A DNA stretch of 64,000 bases from Pseudomonas paralactis (GCF_001439735.1 NZ_JYLN01000001.1:744001-808000); one strand, 5' to 3'; shown: positions 17,253-25,706, counted from the first letter of the stretch. Translations and numbers: made by a program. The notes: generated by a model from the letters alone, not told the origin.

Positions 17253-19517
17253 TCAGCGGGCAGTGATTTTCCAGGCACGGTGGATTTTCGCATTGCGCGC
17301 GAAATCCGGGTCGATGGTCTTGTCGCTGATCTCCTCGACCGCATAGCGTTCGCTGAGGTTGGCTTCCAACTGGAACTTGCGGAAGTTGTTGGAGAAGTAC
17401 AGCACGCCACCCGGCGCCAGGCGCGCCATGGCCAGGTCGAGCAACTGCACGTGGTCACGCTGCACGTCGAAGATACCTTCCATGCGCTTGGAGTTGGAGA
17501 AGGTCGGCGGGTCGATGAAAATCATATCGAACTCATCGCGACTGGCCTCCAGCCACGCCATTACATCACCCTGCTCCAGGCGGTTCTTGTCGGAGAAGCC
17601 GTTGAGGGAGAAGTTGCGACGCGCCCAGTCCAGGTAGGTCTTGGACAGGTCAACGCTGGTAGTGCTGCGCGCACCGCCCTTGGCAGCATGGACGCTGGCG
17701 GTGGCGGTGTAGCAGTAAAGGTTGAGGAAGCGCTTGCCGGCCGCTTCTTTCTGAATACGCATACGCATCGGGCGATGGTCGAGGAACAGGCCGGTATCCA
17801 GGTAGTCGGTGAGGTTGACCAGCAGCTTCACGCCACCTTCGCTGACCTCGGTGAACTTGCCCTGGGCGCTCTGGCGCTCGTACTGCTTGGTGCCGCTCTG
17901 GCGCTCACGACGCTTGACCACCACGCGGCTCTTGTCAACGTTCAGGGCCTGGGGAATCGCTGCCAGGGCATCGAACATGCGCGCCGAGGCTTTTTCCGGG
18001 TCGATGGATTTGGGGGCGGCGTACTCCTGTACGTGAACCCAATCGTGGTACAGGTCGATAGCCATGGAGTACTCGGGCATGTCGGCGTCATACACACGGT
18101 AGCAATCCACGCCTTCACGCTTGGCCCATTTGCCCAGTAGCTTGAGGTTCTTTTGCAGGCGGTTGGCAAACATCTGCCCGCCTTCGCTCAAGCGCGCCTG
18201 CTCGACCACCGGGGCCGGGGCTGGCTTGATCGGGTTGCCGTTCTTGTTGTACTGGCGCTCAACCGGCTCGGTCGGAGCCTGGTCGTAAGCCGCTTGCTCA
18301 CGCTCGGCCTGACGCTGCTCCGCAGTGCGGCGTTCGCCGGTGACGAACTGATCCGGGTTGACCTTGATCAGCAGCAACTTGCACGGCAACGCGCCGTTCC
18401 AGAACGAGTACTGCTTGTGGCTGCGGATCCCCATGCGCTTGCCCAGGTCCGGCGCGCCGGTGAACACCGCGGCTTCCCAGCCCATGCAGGCTTGGCGCAA
18501 GCGTTCGCCAAGGTTCTGGTAGAGATACAACAGGCTGGCTTCGTCACCCAGACGCTCACCGTAGGGTGGGTTGCAGATCACCAAACCTTTCTGATTCTGA
18601 TCCGGGCGCGGCTCGAACGTGCCCACTTCGCCCTGGTACACCTTGATCCAGTGGCTCAGGCCGGCGCGCTCGATGTTATTGCGTGCAGGTTGGATCAGCC
18701 GCGGGTCGGCTTCGTAGCCACGTACCCACAATGGCGGCTTGTTCATGCCGATGGCCGCCCGCTCAGTGGCCTCGGCGTGCAGCTTTTTCCACAACGCCGG
18801 GACGTGACCCAGCCACGTGGTGAAACCCCACAGCTCGCGGTTGAGGTTGGGGGCCATGTCGGCGGCGATCATTGCGCCTTCAACCAGGAAGGTGCCGACA
18901 CCGCACATCGGGTCGGTCAGCGCGCCGCCTTCGGCGGCAATACGTGGCCAGCCGGCGCGAATCAGGATCGCCGCTGCCAGGTTTTCCTTCAGCGGTGCCG
19001 CGCCCTGCTGCAGGCGGTAGCCACGCTGGTGCAGGCTGTGGCCGGAAAGGTCCAGGGACAGGATCGCTTCGCCGCGGTCCAGGCGCAGGTGAATGCGCAG
19101 GTCCGGGTTGATCTTGTCGATGGACGGACGCTCGCCGGTCGGGGTGCGCAGCTTGTCGACGATCGCATCCTTAACCTTCAGCGCGCCGAAGTGGGTGTTG
19201 TCGATGCCCGAACCGTGACCGCTGAACTCAACCGCCAGGGTACCGTCGGGGACCATGTGGTCGGCCCATTCGATATCCAGCACGCCGTGGTAGAGGTCCT
19301 CGGCGTCCTTCATCGGGAAGCGCTTGAGCACCAGCAACACACGGTTGGCCAAGCGTAACCACAGGCACAGACGGTACGCGGTTTCCATGTCGGCCATGCC
19401 GCGAACGGCCGAGGTGTGCTCGCGGGCCTCCTCAAGGCCAAGCCCGACGGCTTCCTCGATCAGCAGGCCTTCGAGGCCCTTGGGGCAAGTGAGGAAGAGT
19501 TCAAAACGGTCCGACAT
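17253..19517 (-). CDS. rlmL: Bifunctional 23S rRNA methyltransferase RlmKL (m2G2445/m7G2069)
   Basis: Fused rRNA methyltransferase of 754 residues. An N-terminal THUMP RNA-binding domain (about 45-155) is followed by the RlmL m2G methyltransferase with its catalytic NPPYGERLG motif (about 308-316). The C-terminal RlmK methyltransferase has DPPTFSNSKRM near 690. The full two-enzyme fusion found in gammaproteobacteria is intact. ATG at 19517 (MSDRFELFLTCPKGLE) matches the family start; 72 more in-frame codons upstream look non-coding. It is divergent from rmf. Confidence 0.95.
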   Translation of the reverse strand: MSDRFELFLTCPKGLEGLLIEEAVGLGLEEAREHTSAVRGMADMETAYRLCLWLRLANRVLLVLKRFPMKDAEDLYHGVLDIEWADHMVPDGTLAVEFSGHGSGIDNTHFGALKVKDAIVDKLRTPTGERPSIDKINPDLRIHLRLDRGEAILSLDLSGHSLHQRGYRLQQGAAPLKENLAAAILIRAGWPRIAAEGGALTDPMCGVGTFLVEGAMIAADMAPNLNRELWGFTTWLGHVPALWKKLHAEATERAAIGMNKPPLWVRGYEADPRLIQPARNNIERAGLSHWIKVYQGEVGTFEPRPDQNQKGLVICNPPYGERLGDEASLLYLYQNLGERLRQACMGWEAAVFTGAPDLGKRMGIRSHKQYSFWNGALPCKLLLIKVNPDQFVTGERRTAEQRQAEREQAAYDQAPTEPVERQYNKNGNPIKPAPAPVVEQARLSEGGQMFANRLQKNLKLLGKWAKREGVDCYRVYDADMPEYSMAIDLYHDWVHVQEYAAPKSIDPEKASARMFDALAAIPQALNVDKSRVVVKRRERQSGTKQYERQSAQGKFTEVSEGGVKLLVNLTDYLDTGLFLDHRPMRMRIQKEAAGKRFLNLYCYTATASVHAAKGGARSTTSVDLSKTYLDWARRNFSLNGFSDKNRLEQGDVMAWLEASRDEFDMIFIDPPTFSNSKRMEGIFDVQRDHVQLLDLAMARLAPGGVLYFSNNFRKFQLEANLSERYAVEEISDKTIDPDFARNAKIHRAWKITAR

Positions 19518-20049
19518 GGGGCAATCCAGGCTTTTCAGCAATAAATGAACGGGCGACGCATCGCCGGTTCGGTTTTCAATCAAGCACTTTTCTTGAAGAG
19601 TGCTCGCGTGGCACGAATGTGCCGTCCCACCCCGCTTTGCGGGCCGTTGAGCCTTGTTTGACGGGGCAGAAAAAGAATGTGAAGCAACAAAAGGAAATAT
19701 TCCGACCCTTCGTCGAATAATAACCGACTGCAACAGGCGGGCATTCTCACTAAAGGATTAACCCGCTTCGCTGTGCAGGGCACATCATAGCTGGCTTTGA
19801 TCCATAAAAGGGGCGAAAAACCATCCCAGCTTATGGCTATAGCATCGTTATCGTTACGTGCTTATGACAAAACGATCATTGAATACATGTGACCTATTGG
19901 TTAGAACTCAACACAGGTTGGCGCCGTAACGACGCCGACACATCGGCTCGCCACGCCGGCAGCGAGCCCACCAACGGCAGAAAAACTCTGCCCGGCCTTG
20001 GACAAGGCCGAAGGATATCTAGACAGTCAACAAGTGAGGGAAACACCCT
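19518..20049. other. Intergenic region between rlmKL and rmf, including the rmf leader
   Basis: A 532-bp gap without a convincing gene. The rlmKL-proximal part contains an open frame continuous with rlmKL that lacks its conservation pattern. The stretch near 19790-19920 is AT-rich and likely holds the rmf promoter, but I could not fix -35/-10 boxes. Confidence 0.6.
19993..20040 (+). ncRNA. Structured 5' leader of rmf (rmf RNA motif candidate)
   Basis: A perfect 8-bp inverted repeat CGGCCTTG / CAAGGCCG (19993-20010) lies just upstream of rmf and ends about 26 bp before the GAGGG ribosome binding site. A conserved rmf-leader RNA motif is known from Pseudomonas. The position fits; I could not compare with its covariance model, and the 5' boundary is uncertain. 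Confidence 0.5.
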
Positions 20050-20265
20050 ATGAGAAGACTTAAGCGTGATCCGTTGGAAAGAGCATTTTTACGCGGATAT
20101 CAATATGGCGTTCATGGAAAATCCCGTGAGCTTTGCCCATTTACTCTACCGTCGGTACGCCAAGCCTGGATCAACGGCTGGCGAGAAGGACGCGGCGACA
20201 ACTGGGACGGTATGACTGGCACTGCGGGCATCCACAGACTCAACGAACTTCACGCCGTCGGCTAA
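20050..20265 (+). CDS. rmf: Ribosome modulation factor
   Basis: Small basic protein of 71 residues that dimerises 70S ribosomes into inactive 100S particles in stationary phase. The conserved core RDPLERAFLRGYQYGVHGKS and the RQAWINGWREGRGDNWDG segment are both intact, and the length is typical of pseudomonads. GAGGG ten bases before the ATG serves as ribosome binding site. It has its own terminator at 20352-20377. The hairpin in its leader suggests post-transcriptional control. Confidence 0.96.
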   Translation: MRRLKRDPLERAFLRGYQYGVHGKSRELCPFTLPSVRQAWINGWREGRGDNWDGMTGTAGIHRLNELHAVG

Positions 20266-20351
20266 TCAGGGGCATTTTATTCCGACATACATCTTTGAAT
20301 GAGTAACGACTTAACCACGCGCGCCCCATCCGGGCGGCGGGCTTCGGCCCA

Positions 20352-20377
20352 GGGGCTCCTTTATGGAGCCCTTTTTA
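20352..20377 (+). terminator. rmf terminator
   Basis: Stem GGGCTCC / GGAGCCC with a TTTAT loop followed by TTTTT. On the other strand it lies just after the pyrD stop. Confidence 0.88.
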
Positions 20378-20392
20378 TTGCCTGTCAGATTG

Positions 20393-21412
20393 TCAGCGCA
20401 AGGCAGCGATGGCATCCACCGATTGGCGAATCAACGCCGGCCCCTTATAGATAAAGCCGGAGTACAACTGCACCAGGCTGGCGCCAGCCGCGATCTTCTC
20501 GGCCGCGTGCTTGCCTTCGGTAATGCCGCCCACCGCGATGATCGGTAAACGCCCAGCCAACTCGGCCGCCAGCACCTTGACGATATGGGTGCTCTTGTCC
20601 CGCACCGGCGCGCCCGACAGGCCACCCGCCTCATCACCGTGGGCCAGGCCTTCGACGCCGACGCGGCTAAGGGTGGTGTTGGTCGCAATCACTGCGTCCA
20701 TCCCCGAATCCACCAGGGCCTGGGCCACCAGTACGGTTTCTTCATCGCTCATGTCCGGGGCGATCTTGATTGCCAGGGGCACGCGCTTGCCATGACGCAC
20801 GGCCAAGTCTTCCTGACGCTGGCGCAAGGCTTCAAGCAGTTGCTTGAGAGAGTCACCGAATTGCAGGCTACGCAGGCCCGGGGTGTTGGGCGAGCTGACG
20901 TTGACGGTGACGTAGCTGGCGTGGGCGTAAACCTTGTCCAGGCAAATCAGGTAATCGTCCACCGCACGCTCGACCGGCGTATCGAAGTTCTTGCCGATAT
21001 TGATACCGAGGATGCCCGTGTATTTTGCCGCTTGAACCCGCGATAACAGGTGATCGACGCCGAGGTTGTTAAAGCCCATGCGGTTGATGATCGCCTCTGC
21101 TTCCGGCAGGCGGAAAATGCGCGGCTTTGGGTTACCCGGCTGAGGCCGTGGCGTCACGGTGCCGATTTCAACGAAGCCGAAACCCAACTGTGCAAACCCG
21201 TCGATGGCCGCGCCGTTTTTGTCCAGGCCGGCTGCCAGGCCGACCGGGTTGGGGAAATCCAGGCCCATCACCGACACCGGCACTTTAGCCGCAGCCTTGC
21301 ATACCAGGCCATTGAGCCCCAGGCGGCCACCGGCACCGATCAAGTCCAGGGACAGATCGTGGGACGTTTCCGGGGAAAGTTTGAACAACAGCTGGCGGGC
21401 CAAGGTATACAT
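20393..21412 (-). CDS. pyrD: Dihydroorotate dehydrogenase (quinone), class 2
   Basis: Membrane-associated FMN enzyme of de novo pyrimidine synthesis, oxidising dihydroorotate to orotate with quinone; 339 residues. The N-terminal helix [20 protein letters not shown] is the class 2 membrane/quinone segment. FMN-binding and catalytic motifs are [13 protein letters not shown] (about 55-67), [11 protein letters not shown] with the class 2 catalytic serine near 175, and the late GGI and GASLVQLYS motifs. ATG at 21412 is the family start. The upstream secretion-relic genes lie on the same strand 80 bp away. Confidence 0.96.
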   Translation of the reverse strand: MYTLARQLLFKLSPETSHDLSLDLIGAGGRLGLNGLVCKAAAKVPVSVMGLDFPNPVGLAAGLDKNGAAIDGFAQLGFGFVEIGTVTPRPQPGNPKPRIFRLPEAEAIINRMGFNNLGVDHLLSRVQAAKYTGILGINIGKNFDTPVERAVDDYLICLDKVYAHASYVTVNVSSPNTPGLRSLQFGDSLKQLLEALRQRQEDLAVRHGKRVPLAIKIAPDMSDEETVLVAQALVDSGMDAVIATNTTLSRVGVEGLAHGDEAGGLSGAPVRDKSTHIVKVLAAELAGRLPIIAVGGITEGKHAAEKIAAGASLVQLYSGFIYKGPALIRQSVDAIAALR

Positions 21413-21492
21413 GGGCGGGCTAGACTCGGATGGCGGCAAAAGGTGGCGCGATTATAGCCGGGGTGGCGGGCCTCATGCGAGGCGTGCTGAGC

Positions 21493-21954
21493 TCATCGGC
21501 GCTGCGCAATCAACGCCTCATAACGCACCCAGATCCTTTCGGCGTAGCGCTGGCGCAACGCCTCACGCTGCGGGCCGGGCCCAGGCCCGACATTGTAGGA
21601 GCCCACCGCCGTCCAGTTGTAGCCAAAACGCTGAATAAATTCGGCCAGAATCGAAGCCCCGACTTCCACCGACAGACAAGGTTCGCTCAACAACCGCTCC
21701 TCGGTAATGCCCTGCTTGAGCAAACGCGGCAGGTGGATGCTGTTGATCTGCATCAAACCTATATCACGCGTGCCATTGCGGTTGGTGTGGTTGATCGCCT
21801 GCGTGCGGTAACCTGACTCGACAGCCGCGATAGCCTGCAACAACTCCGGTTCGAGACCGTACCGACCGGCCACCTCTTCCCAGCAATAAGCCAAGGCCTG
21901 GTGACTGACCATCAGTCCACTGAGCAGCAGTACCCTGCTCCACACCTTAAACAT
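21493..21954 (-). CDS. IagB-like lytic transglycosylase (SPI-1 T3SS-associated type)
   Basis: Predicted periplasmic peptidoglycan lytic transglycosylase of 153 residues. An N-terminal signal peptide (about 1-22, ending HQALA) is followed by an SLT domain with catalytic glutamate E46 in AVESGYR, GLMQINS near 70 and the GSYNVGPGP segment near 122. It overlaps the HilA-like gene by 8 bp (ATGTTTAA), so translation is probably coupled. In SPI-1 the order hilA-iagB is the same. Such enzymes open the cell wall for the needle complex. The domain looks intact. It could also be a generic SLT protein such as those of pilus systems; the neighbours favour T3SS. Confidence 0.75.
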   Translation of the reverse strand: MFKVWSRVLLLSGLMVSHQALAYCWEEVAGRYGLEPELLQAIAAVESGYRTQAINHTNRNGTRDIGLMQINSIHLPRLLKQGITEERLLSEPCLSVEVGASILAEFIQRFGYNWTAVGSYNVGPGPGPQREALRQRYAERIWVRYEALIAQRR

Positions 21955-22330
21955 TGCTGGCCTGACCACACACAGAGCACACATGCACGACGCCTTGCGG
22001 TGGTTGCCCCACCCGCACCGGGCACGTAAAGCGATAGCCCTTGCCGTAAATCGTCTTGATAAACCCTTTGTCGGCCCTCAAATGTTTGCGCAGGGAATAG
22101 ATACAGCGCGTCAGTGACTCATCGGCCACCTCTCCCCGGGGCCAGGCCAGCTCCAGCAGGCGATCCTTGGTCATCAGCGTGCCACCGGAGGCCAGCAGCA
22201 ATCGCAGCACATGCCACTCCTTGGGCGGCAACTGAATATCCGCATCGCCCCCCGTCAACCGGCCATCGCCATGCAAGGTCCAGCGAGCGAAGACCAGGGA
22301 GGTCGTCGATTCATCAATCGCGACGGCCAT
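21947..22330 (-). CDS. HilA-like winged-helix regulator, reduced to the DNA-binding domain
   Basis: Protein of 127 residues consisting almost only of an OmpR/ToxR-type winged helix (about 15-105), with LPPKEWHVLRLLLASGG, DESLTRCIYSLRKHLRAD and IKTIYGKGYRF. There is no receiver domain, membrane anchor or TPR region; HilA of Salmonella has over 550 residues with a large C-terminal part. The remaining tail (about 106-127, with HVCSVCGQ) is unrelated to HilA as far as I can see. ATG at 22330 follows GAGG by five bases. Overlap with the IagB-like gene supports the HilA analogy, but a stand-alone wHTH regulator of another origin is possible. Confidence 0.6.
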   Translation of the reverse strand: MAVAIDESTTSLVFARWTLHGDGRLTGGDADIQLPPKEWHVLRLLLASGGTLMTKDRLLELAWPRGEVADESLTRCIYSLRKHLRADKGFIKTIYGKGYRFTCPVRVGQPPQGVVHVCSVCGQASNV

Positions 22331-22495
22331 ACGCACCTCTGCTTTGGACTACCGACATTCAAATCCTTACTTTCCGTACCGGCTCACCTGCCAATCTCAC
22401 GACTATAAAAAACCGGCCGACGGCTCGCGCTAGGACAAAGCCCATTCGATCGCCTTTTTTGGGCCGCTTTCGGTCAGATAATTCTCCTGACGTAC

Positions 22496-22711
22496 CTATT
22501 TGGGTAGCCATTCCTGATACGTCTCCTGCAACTCAACGCCCAGCCGATCCTCCAGTTGCACCAGCTCACCCAACGCCATCAGTTGCCCATTGACCCGTAC
22601 CTCCACACAGCGAGTCGCCCCTGGATCCAGGGGCAGCACCTTCCCCGGTGCGAACGCAGCCAACCGCTTGCGGCTGATCAGTTGCTCCTGCAGCAATATT
22701 TCCAGGTGCAT
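22496..22711 (-). CDS. SpoA (SctQ/FliN C-terminal) domain fragment
   Basis: Short protein of 71 residues. The segment KVLPLDPGATRCVEVRVNGQ followed by LMALGELVQLEDRLGVELQET has the spacing of a SpoA domain: hydrophobic strand, polar turn, VxVNG, xGELV, LGV. SpoA domains form the C terminus of SctQ/SpaO (T3SS cytoplasmic ring) and of FliN. Normal SctQ proteins have about 300 residues, so this is either a remnant or a stand-alone C-terminal product. It starts 15 bp after the secretin fragment. Assignment is by pattern only. Confidence 0.5.
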   Translation of the reverse strand: MHLEILLQEQLISRKRLAAFAPGKVLPLDPGATRCVEVRVNGQLMALGELVQLEDRLGVELQETYQEWLPK

Positions 22712-22726
22712 GGACAAACGCCTTTT

Positions 22727-23614
22727 TCATGGGGAAAACTCACGATCCGTGCGCAGGAAGGCACGTTGCACACGCTCATGTTGTGCTGCGGTCAACTGCG
22801 CCGGTTCGGCCGGTGGCGGTAAGGGGTCAGGGCCTGACAAAACGGCATTCTGCGCCGCGGCCATATCCAGCTCTGCCACCAGTTTTTCGATAAGGCTCAC
22901 CTGGGCTGGTTGGCCCTTGATCAACACGCTGTTGGTATCCGAATAAGCCACCAGCACCAGGCTGCCGTCGGCCAATTGGCCTTTCTGCTCACGGGATAGC
23001 CGGGCCTGAATCATCGAAGCCATACCCGGGACGCGGACCTTATGGGCACCCGCTCCTTGCTGGCGATCCTCCACGGCGGCATTCATCACCTGAACAACCC
23101 CGAATGCCGTCGCGTCTTCGGCCCGCTTGCGGCGTGGCTGGTCCATCAGTTTGGCCAGCCGCAAGACATGATCGACATAGCTCGGTGGCCCGTCGACGTA
23201 GAAGGTACGCGCCCCACTCTCCCGCAATGGGTAGCGCGGCTCATCCAGCCCGGCACGCCGCATGATGCCGCGCAGCCGATTGACCGAGATATGCCGCAGC
23301 ACGACCGCAGAGCTACGCCCCTCATCGGCGGTGTAGAGATGCACCACTTGCCCGCTGCGGTGCCAGATCAAATCTTCCTGCTCAGCGAGGGATCCCAAAA
23401 CCCGCTGCGGCGCGGCGAAGTCGAAGGTTCCGCTGATGCGCCTGCGCGCCACCGCACCGCTGGTGACCACAGGCAGGCCCAATGGCCCCGACAGCGCGGT
23501 AAAGAAAGTATGCAGGCCTTCATCCTGTGCCAGGTACGCCTGGCCCCAGGCTACGCGGCTGCCCAGCAACAGGGCGGCACACAGTAGCCCGCAGTGCAGC
23601 CAGCGGCAGTTCAT
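22727..23614 (-). CDS. InvG/SctC-like T3SS secretin lacking the secretin barrel (probable relic)
   Basis: Protein of 295 residues with an N-terminal signal peptide (about 1-25). The region of about 30-95 resembles the N0 domain of InvG/MxiD (ISGTFDF, LIWHRSGQVVHLY) and about 97-160 the N1 domain, with YPLRESGARTFYVDGPPSYV. About 190-250 is an N3-like segment ending VLIKGQPAQVSLIEKLVAELD. The roughly 200-residue beta-barrel that should follow is absent. The chain continues in frame with DPLPPPAEP and a 25-residue helix, which look like the C-terminal tail of InvG. It could not form an outer-membrane pore. An alternative start at 23647 exists; 23614 gives the clean signal peptide. Confidence 0.7.
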   Translation of the reverse strand: MNCRWLHCGLLCAALLLGSRVAWGQAYLAQDEGLHTFFTALSGPLGLPVVTSGAVARRRISGTFDFAAPQRVLGSLAEQEDLIWHRSGQVVHLYTADEGRSSAVVLRHISVNRLRGIMRRAGLDEPRYPLRESGARTFYVDGPPSYVDHVLRLAKLMDQPRRKRAEDATAFGVVQVMNAAVEDRQQGAGAHKVRVPGMASMIQARLSREQKGQLADGSLVLVAYSDTNSVLIKGQPAQVSLIEKLVAELDMAAAQNAVLSGPDPLPPPAEPAQLTAAQHERVQRAFLRTDREFSP

Positions 23615-23743
23615 GGGTTTCGGGGAGTCAGTGTGCACCGTGGGCATACCTGGGCGGTGTGGCTTGAAGAAGCGGCCATACTGCGAGGCACTGGAGCTTC
23701 AATCATGATCGAAAGTTGACGGCAGACTGCACCACGCCACCCG

Positions 23744-23759
23744 TGGCATGTGCCTTGCT
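23744..23759 (+). promoter_or_regulatory. Sigma54-like promoter of nasS-nasT
   Basis: TGGCATGTGCCTTGCT has -24 (TGGCAT) and -12 (TTGCT) elements with correct spacing (consensus TGGCAC-N5-TTGCW, one mismatch). The predicted start near 23771 places the leader hairpins immediately downstream. Confidence 0.65.
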
Positions 23760-23774
23760 TCGCACTTCGTATCA

Positions 23775-23867
23775 GGCTCGCACCAAAGGCGGCGCGGGCC
23801 TACGGACAAAGGCGTCGTTACCCTGCAATGGCCCGTCATGCCAAACAGGGAAACGACGCCTTTTTTT
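23775..23867 (+). promoter_or_regulatory. ANTAR-type leader and terminator upstream of nasS
   Basis: P1 at 23775-23800: a 10-bp stem (GGCTCGCACC / GGCGCGGGCC, one mismatch) closing the hexaloop AAAGGC. P2 at 23802-23818: GAC/GTC stem, bulged G, again loop AAAGGC. The terminator at 23808-23867 pairs AAAGGCGTCGTT with AACGACGCCTTT plus an inner CCCTG/CAGGG, and ends in T7. The P2 3' arm is also the terminator 5' arm, so the two structures exclude each other. Both loops have A at position 1 and G at position 4, as in ANTAR targets. NasT would therefore control its own operon. Confidence 0.75.
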
Positions 23868-23885
23868 CAGAAAAGGCAGGTACCG

Positions 23886-25085
23886 ATGAACGATCCGCTG
23901 GCTTGGGTAAACGGCAGCGATGCCCCGGAAAAGAGCAGCCTTGACCTGGGGTTCATGGCCCTGACCGATTGCGCTTCGCTGGTGGTCGCTGCCACCCAGG
24001 GCTTTGCCCAGCCCTACGGCCTCACATTGAATCTCAAGCGCCAATCATCCTGGGCCAACCTGCGCGACAAGCTGGTCAGCGGCGAGCTGGACGCCGCACA
24101 CGGCCTGTACGGGCTGATCTATGCCGTGCACCTTGGCATCGGCGGCGTTGCACCTACCGACATGGCCGTCCTGATGGGCCTCAACCAGAACGGCCAGAGC
24201 CTTAACCTGTCCCACGGTCTGCAACAGCAGGGCGTGGTCACTCCTGAGGCGCTGGAACGCCACGTGCACCAAAGCCGGACAAAACTGACCTTCGCCCAAA
24301 CGTTCCCCACGGGTACCCACGCCATGTGGCTGTATTACTGGCTGGCGAGCCAAGGCATTCATCCATTGCAGGATGTGAACAGCGTGGTGGTGCCGCCGCC
24401 GCAAATGGTGGCCCACCTGCAGGCCGGACGCATCGACGGTTTTTGTGTCGGCGAGCCCTGGAGCGCCAGCGCGGTGCAACAGCATCAAGGTTTTACCCTG
24501 GCGACCACCCAGGCGATCTGGCCCAATCACCCGGAAAAGGTCCTGGGCTGCACCCAGGCGTTCGTCGACGCGTACCCCAATACCGCGCGTATATTGGTCA
24601 TGGCGATCCTTGAGGCCAGCCGGTTTATCGAACAGAGCACTGAAAACCGCCGCTCCACCGCGCAGTTGCTCAGCGCCCGCGACTACCTCGACGCCCCGTT
24701 GGACTGCATCGAGCCGCGCCTGATGGGTTACTACGACGACGGCTTGGGTAACCAGTGGCAGGATCCCCATGCACTGCGCTTTTTCGCCGGTGGTGAGGTG
24801 AATGTGCCCTACCTCAGCGACGGCATGTGGTTCATGACCCAGTTCCGGCGTTGGGGCTTGTTGCGTGAAGACCCTGACTACCTCGGCGTCGCCTGCCAGG
24901 TTCAGCAATTGGCGCTGTATCGCCAGGCCGCCGGTGCGCTGGGCCTCAGCGTTGGCGACTCGCCGATGCGCAGCAGCCAACTGATCGACGGCAAAATATG
25001 GGACGGCTCCGACCCCGCCGGTTACGCCCGCAGCTTCCGCCTCAATGCCCTGGCCGATGACAACCACCGTCAAGCGCTGCGCTGA
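23886..25085 (+). CDS. nasS: Nitrate/nitrite sensor NasS (cytoplasmic NrtA-like protein)
   Basis: Nitrate-binding regulator of 399 residues that holds NasT inactive until nitrate or nitrite is bound. The sequence is of the NrtA/CmpA periplasmic-binding family (DLGFMALTDCASLVVAATQGFAQ; GTHAMWLYYWLASQG; GRIDGFCVGEPWSA). It lacks any signal peptide and any ABC permease or ATPase neighbours, which marks it as NasS rather than a transporter component. ATG at 23886 was chosen over upstream frames because they run through the leader terminator. nasT begins 13 bp after its stop. Confidence 0.9.
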   Translation: MNDPLAWVNGSDAPEKSSLDLGFMALTDCASLVVAATQGFAQPYGLTLNLKRQSSWANLRDKLVSGELDAAHGLYGLIYAVHLGIGGVAPTDMAVLMGLNQNGQSLNLSHGLQQQGVVTPEALERHVHQSRTKLTFAQTFPTGTHAMWLYYWLASQGIHPLQDVNSVVVPPPQMVAHLQAGRIDGFCVGEPWSASAVQQHQGFTLATTQAIWPNHPEKVLGCTQAFVDAYPNTARILVMAILEASRFIEQSTENRRSTAQLLSARDYLDAPLDCIEPRLMGYYDDGLGNQWQDPHALRFFAGGEVNVPYLSDGMWFMTQFRRWGLLREDPDYLGVACQVQQLALYRQAAGALGLSVGDSPMRSSQLIDGKIWDGSDPAGYARSFRLNALADDNHRQALR

Positions 25086-25098
25086 CAGGAGCTCAATG

Positions 25099-25674
25099 AT
25101 GCTACGAATCCTGTTGATCAATGACACCCCGCGCAAGGTCGGGCGCCTCAAAGCCGCGCTGACCGAAGCCGGTTTCGAGGTGATCGATGAATCGGGCCTG
25201 ACCATCGACCTGCCCGCACGCGTCGAAACAGTGCGCCCGGACGTAATCCTGATCGATACCGAGTCACCCGGCCGCGATGTGATGGAGCAAGTGGTGCTGG
25301 TCAGCCGCGACCAGCCCCGGCCTATCGTGATGTTTACCGATGAACATGACCCGAATGTGATGCGTCAGGCGATCAAATCCGGCGTCAGTGCCTACATCGT
25401 TGAAGGCATTCAGGCCCAACGCCTGCAACCAATCCTCGATGTGGCCATGGCCCGCTTCGAGAGTGACCAGGCCCTGCGCGCGCAGTTGCACGCCCGCGAC
25501 CAGCAACTGGCCGAACGCAAACGCATCGAGTTGGCCAAGGGCCTGCTGATGAAAATGAAGAGCTGTAATGAGGAAGAGGCTTACACCCTGATGCGCCGCC
25601 AGGCCATGAGTCGCCAGCAGAAACTGATCCAGGTGGCAGAGCAGATTATTGCCATGAGCGAATTGCTCGGCTGA
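25099..25674 (+). CDS. nasT: ANTAR-domain antiterminator NasT
   Basis: RNA-binding response-regulator-like protein of 191 residues that prevents termination in nitrate-assimilation leaders. The N-terminal receiver-like domain (about 1-120) includes DVILIDTESPGRDVMEQV. A coiled-coil linker (about 122-140) leads to the C-terminal ANTAR domain (about 140-191) with RKRIELAKGLLMKMK, EEEAYTLMRRQAM and the terminal helix. AGGAG lies 4 bp before an ATG at 25096 and 7 bp before the next at 25099; the latter spacing is better. Three matching RNA targets lie in this window. Confidence 0.93.
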   Translation: MLRILLINDTPRKVGRLKAALTEAGFEVIDESGLTIDLPARVETVRPDVILIDTESPGRDVMEQVVLVSRDQPRPIVMFTDEHDPNVMRQAIKSGVSAYIVEGIQAQRLQPILDVAMARFESDQALRAQLHARDQQLAERKRIELAKGLLMKMKSCNEEEAYTLMRRQAMSRQQKLIQVAEQIIAMSELLG

Positions 25675-25676
25675 TC

Positions 25677-25692
25677 TGGCTCAGCTCTTGCT
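25677..25692 (+). promoter_or_regulatory. Sigma54-like promoter of the nitrate transporter-kinase unit
   Basis: TGGCTCAGCTCTTGCT matches TGGCAC-N5-TTGCW with one mismatch. It begins three bases after the nasT stop, about 15 bp before the leader hairpins. Confidence 0.6.
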
Positions 25693-25706
25693 AAAGAATC
25701 CTCACA

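Noticed and set aside
19518..19733. 72-codon N-terminal extension of rlmKL
   Set aside because: The conserved family start is at 19517. The extension is unlike a THUMP protein N terminus and lies in an AT-richer intergenic region.
23748..23885. 46-codon N-terminal extension of nasS
   Set aside because: It would be translated through the leader hairpins and terminator. The ATG at 23886 fits the leaderless NasS family.
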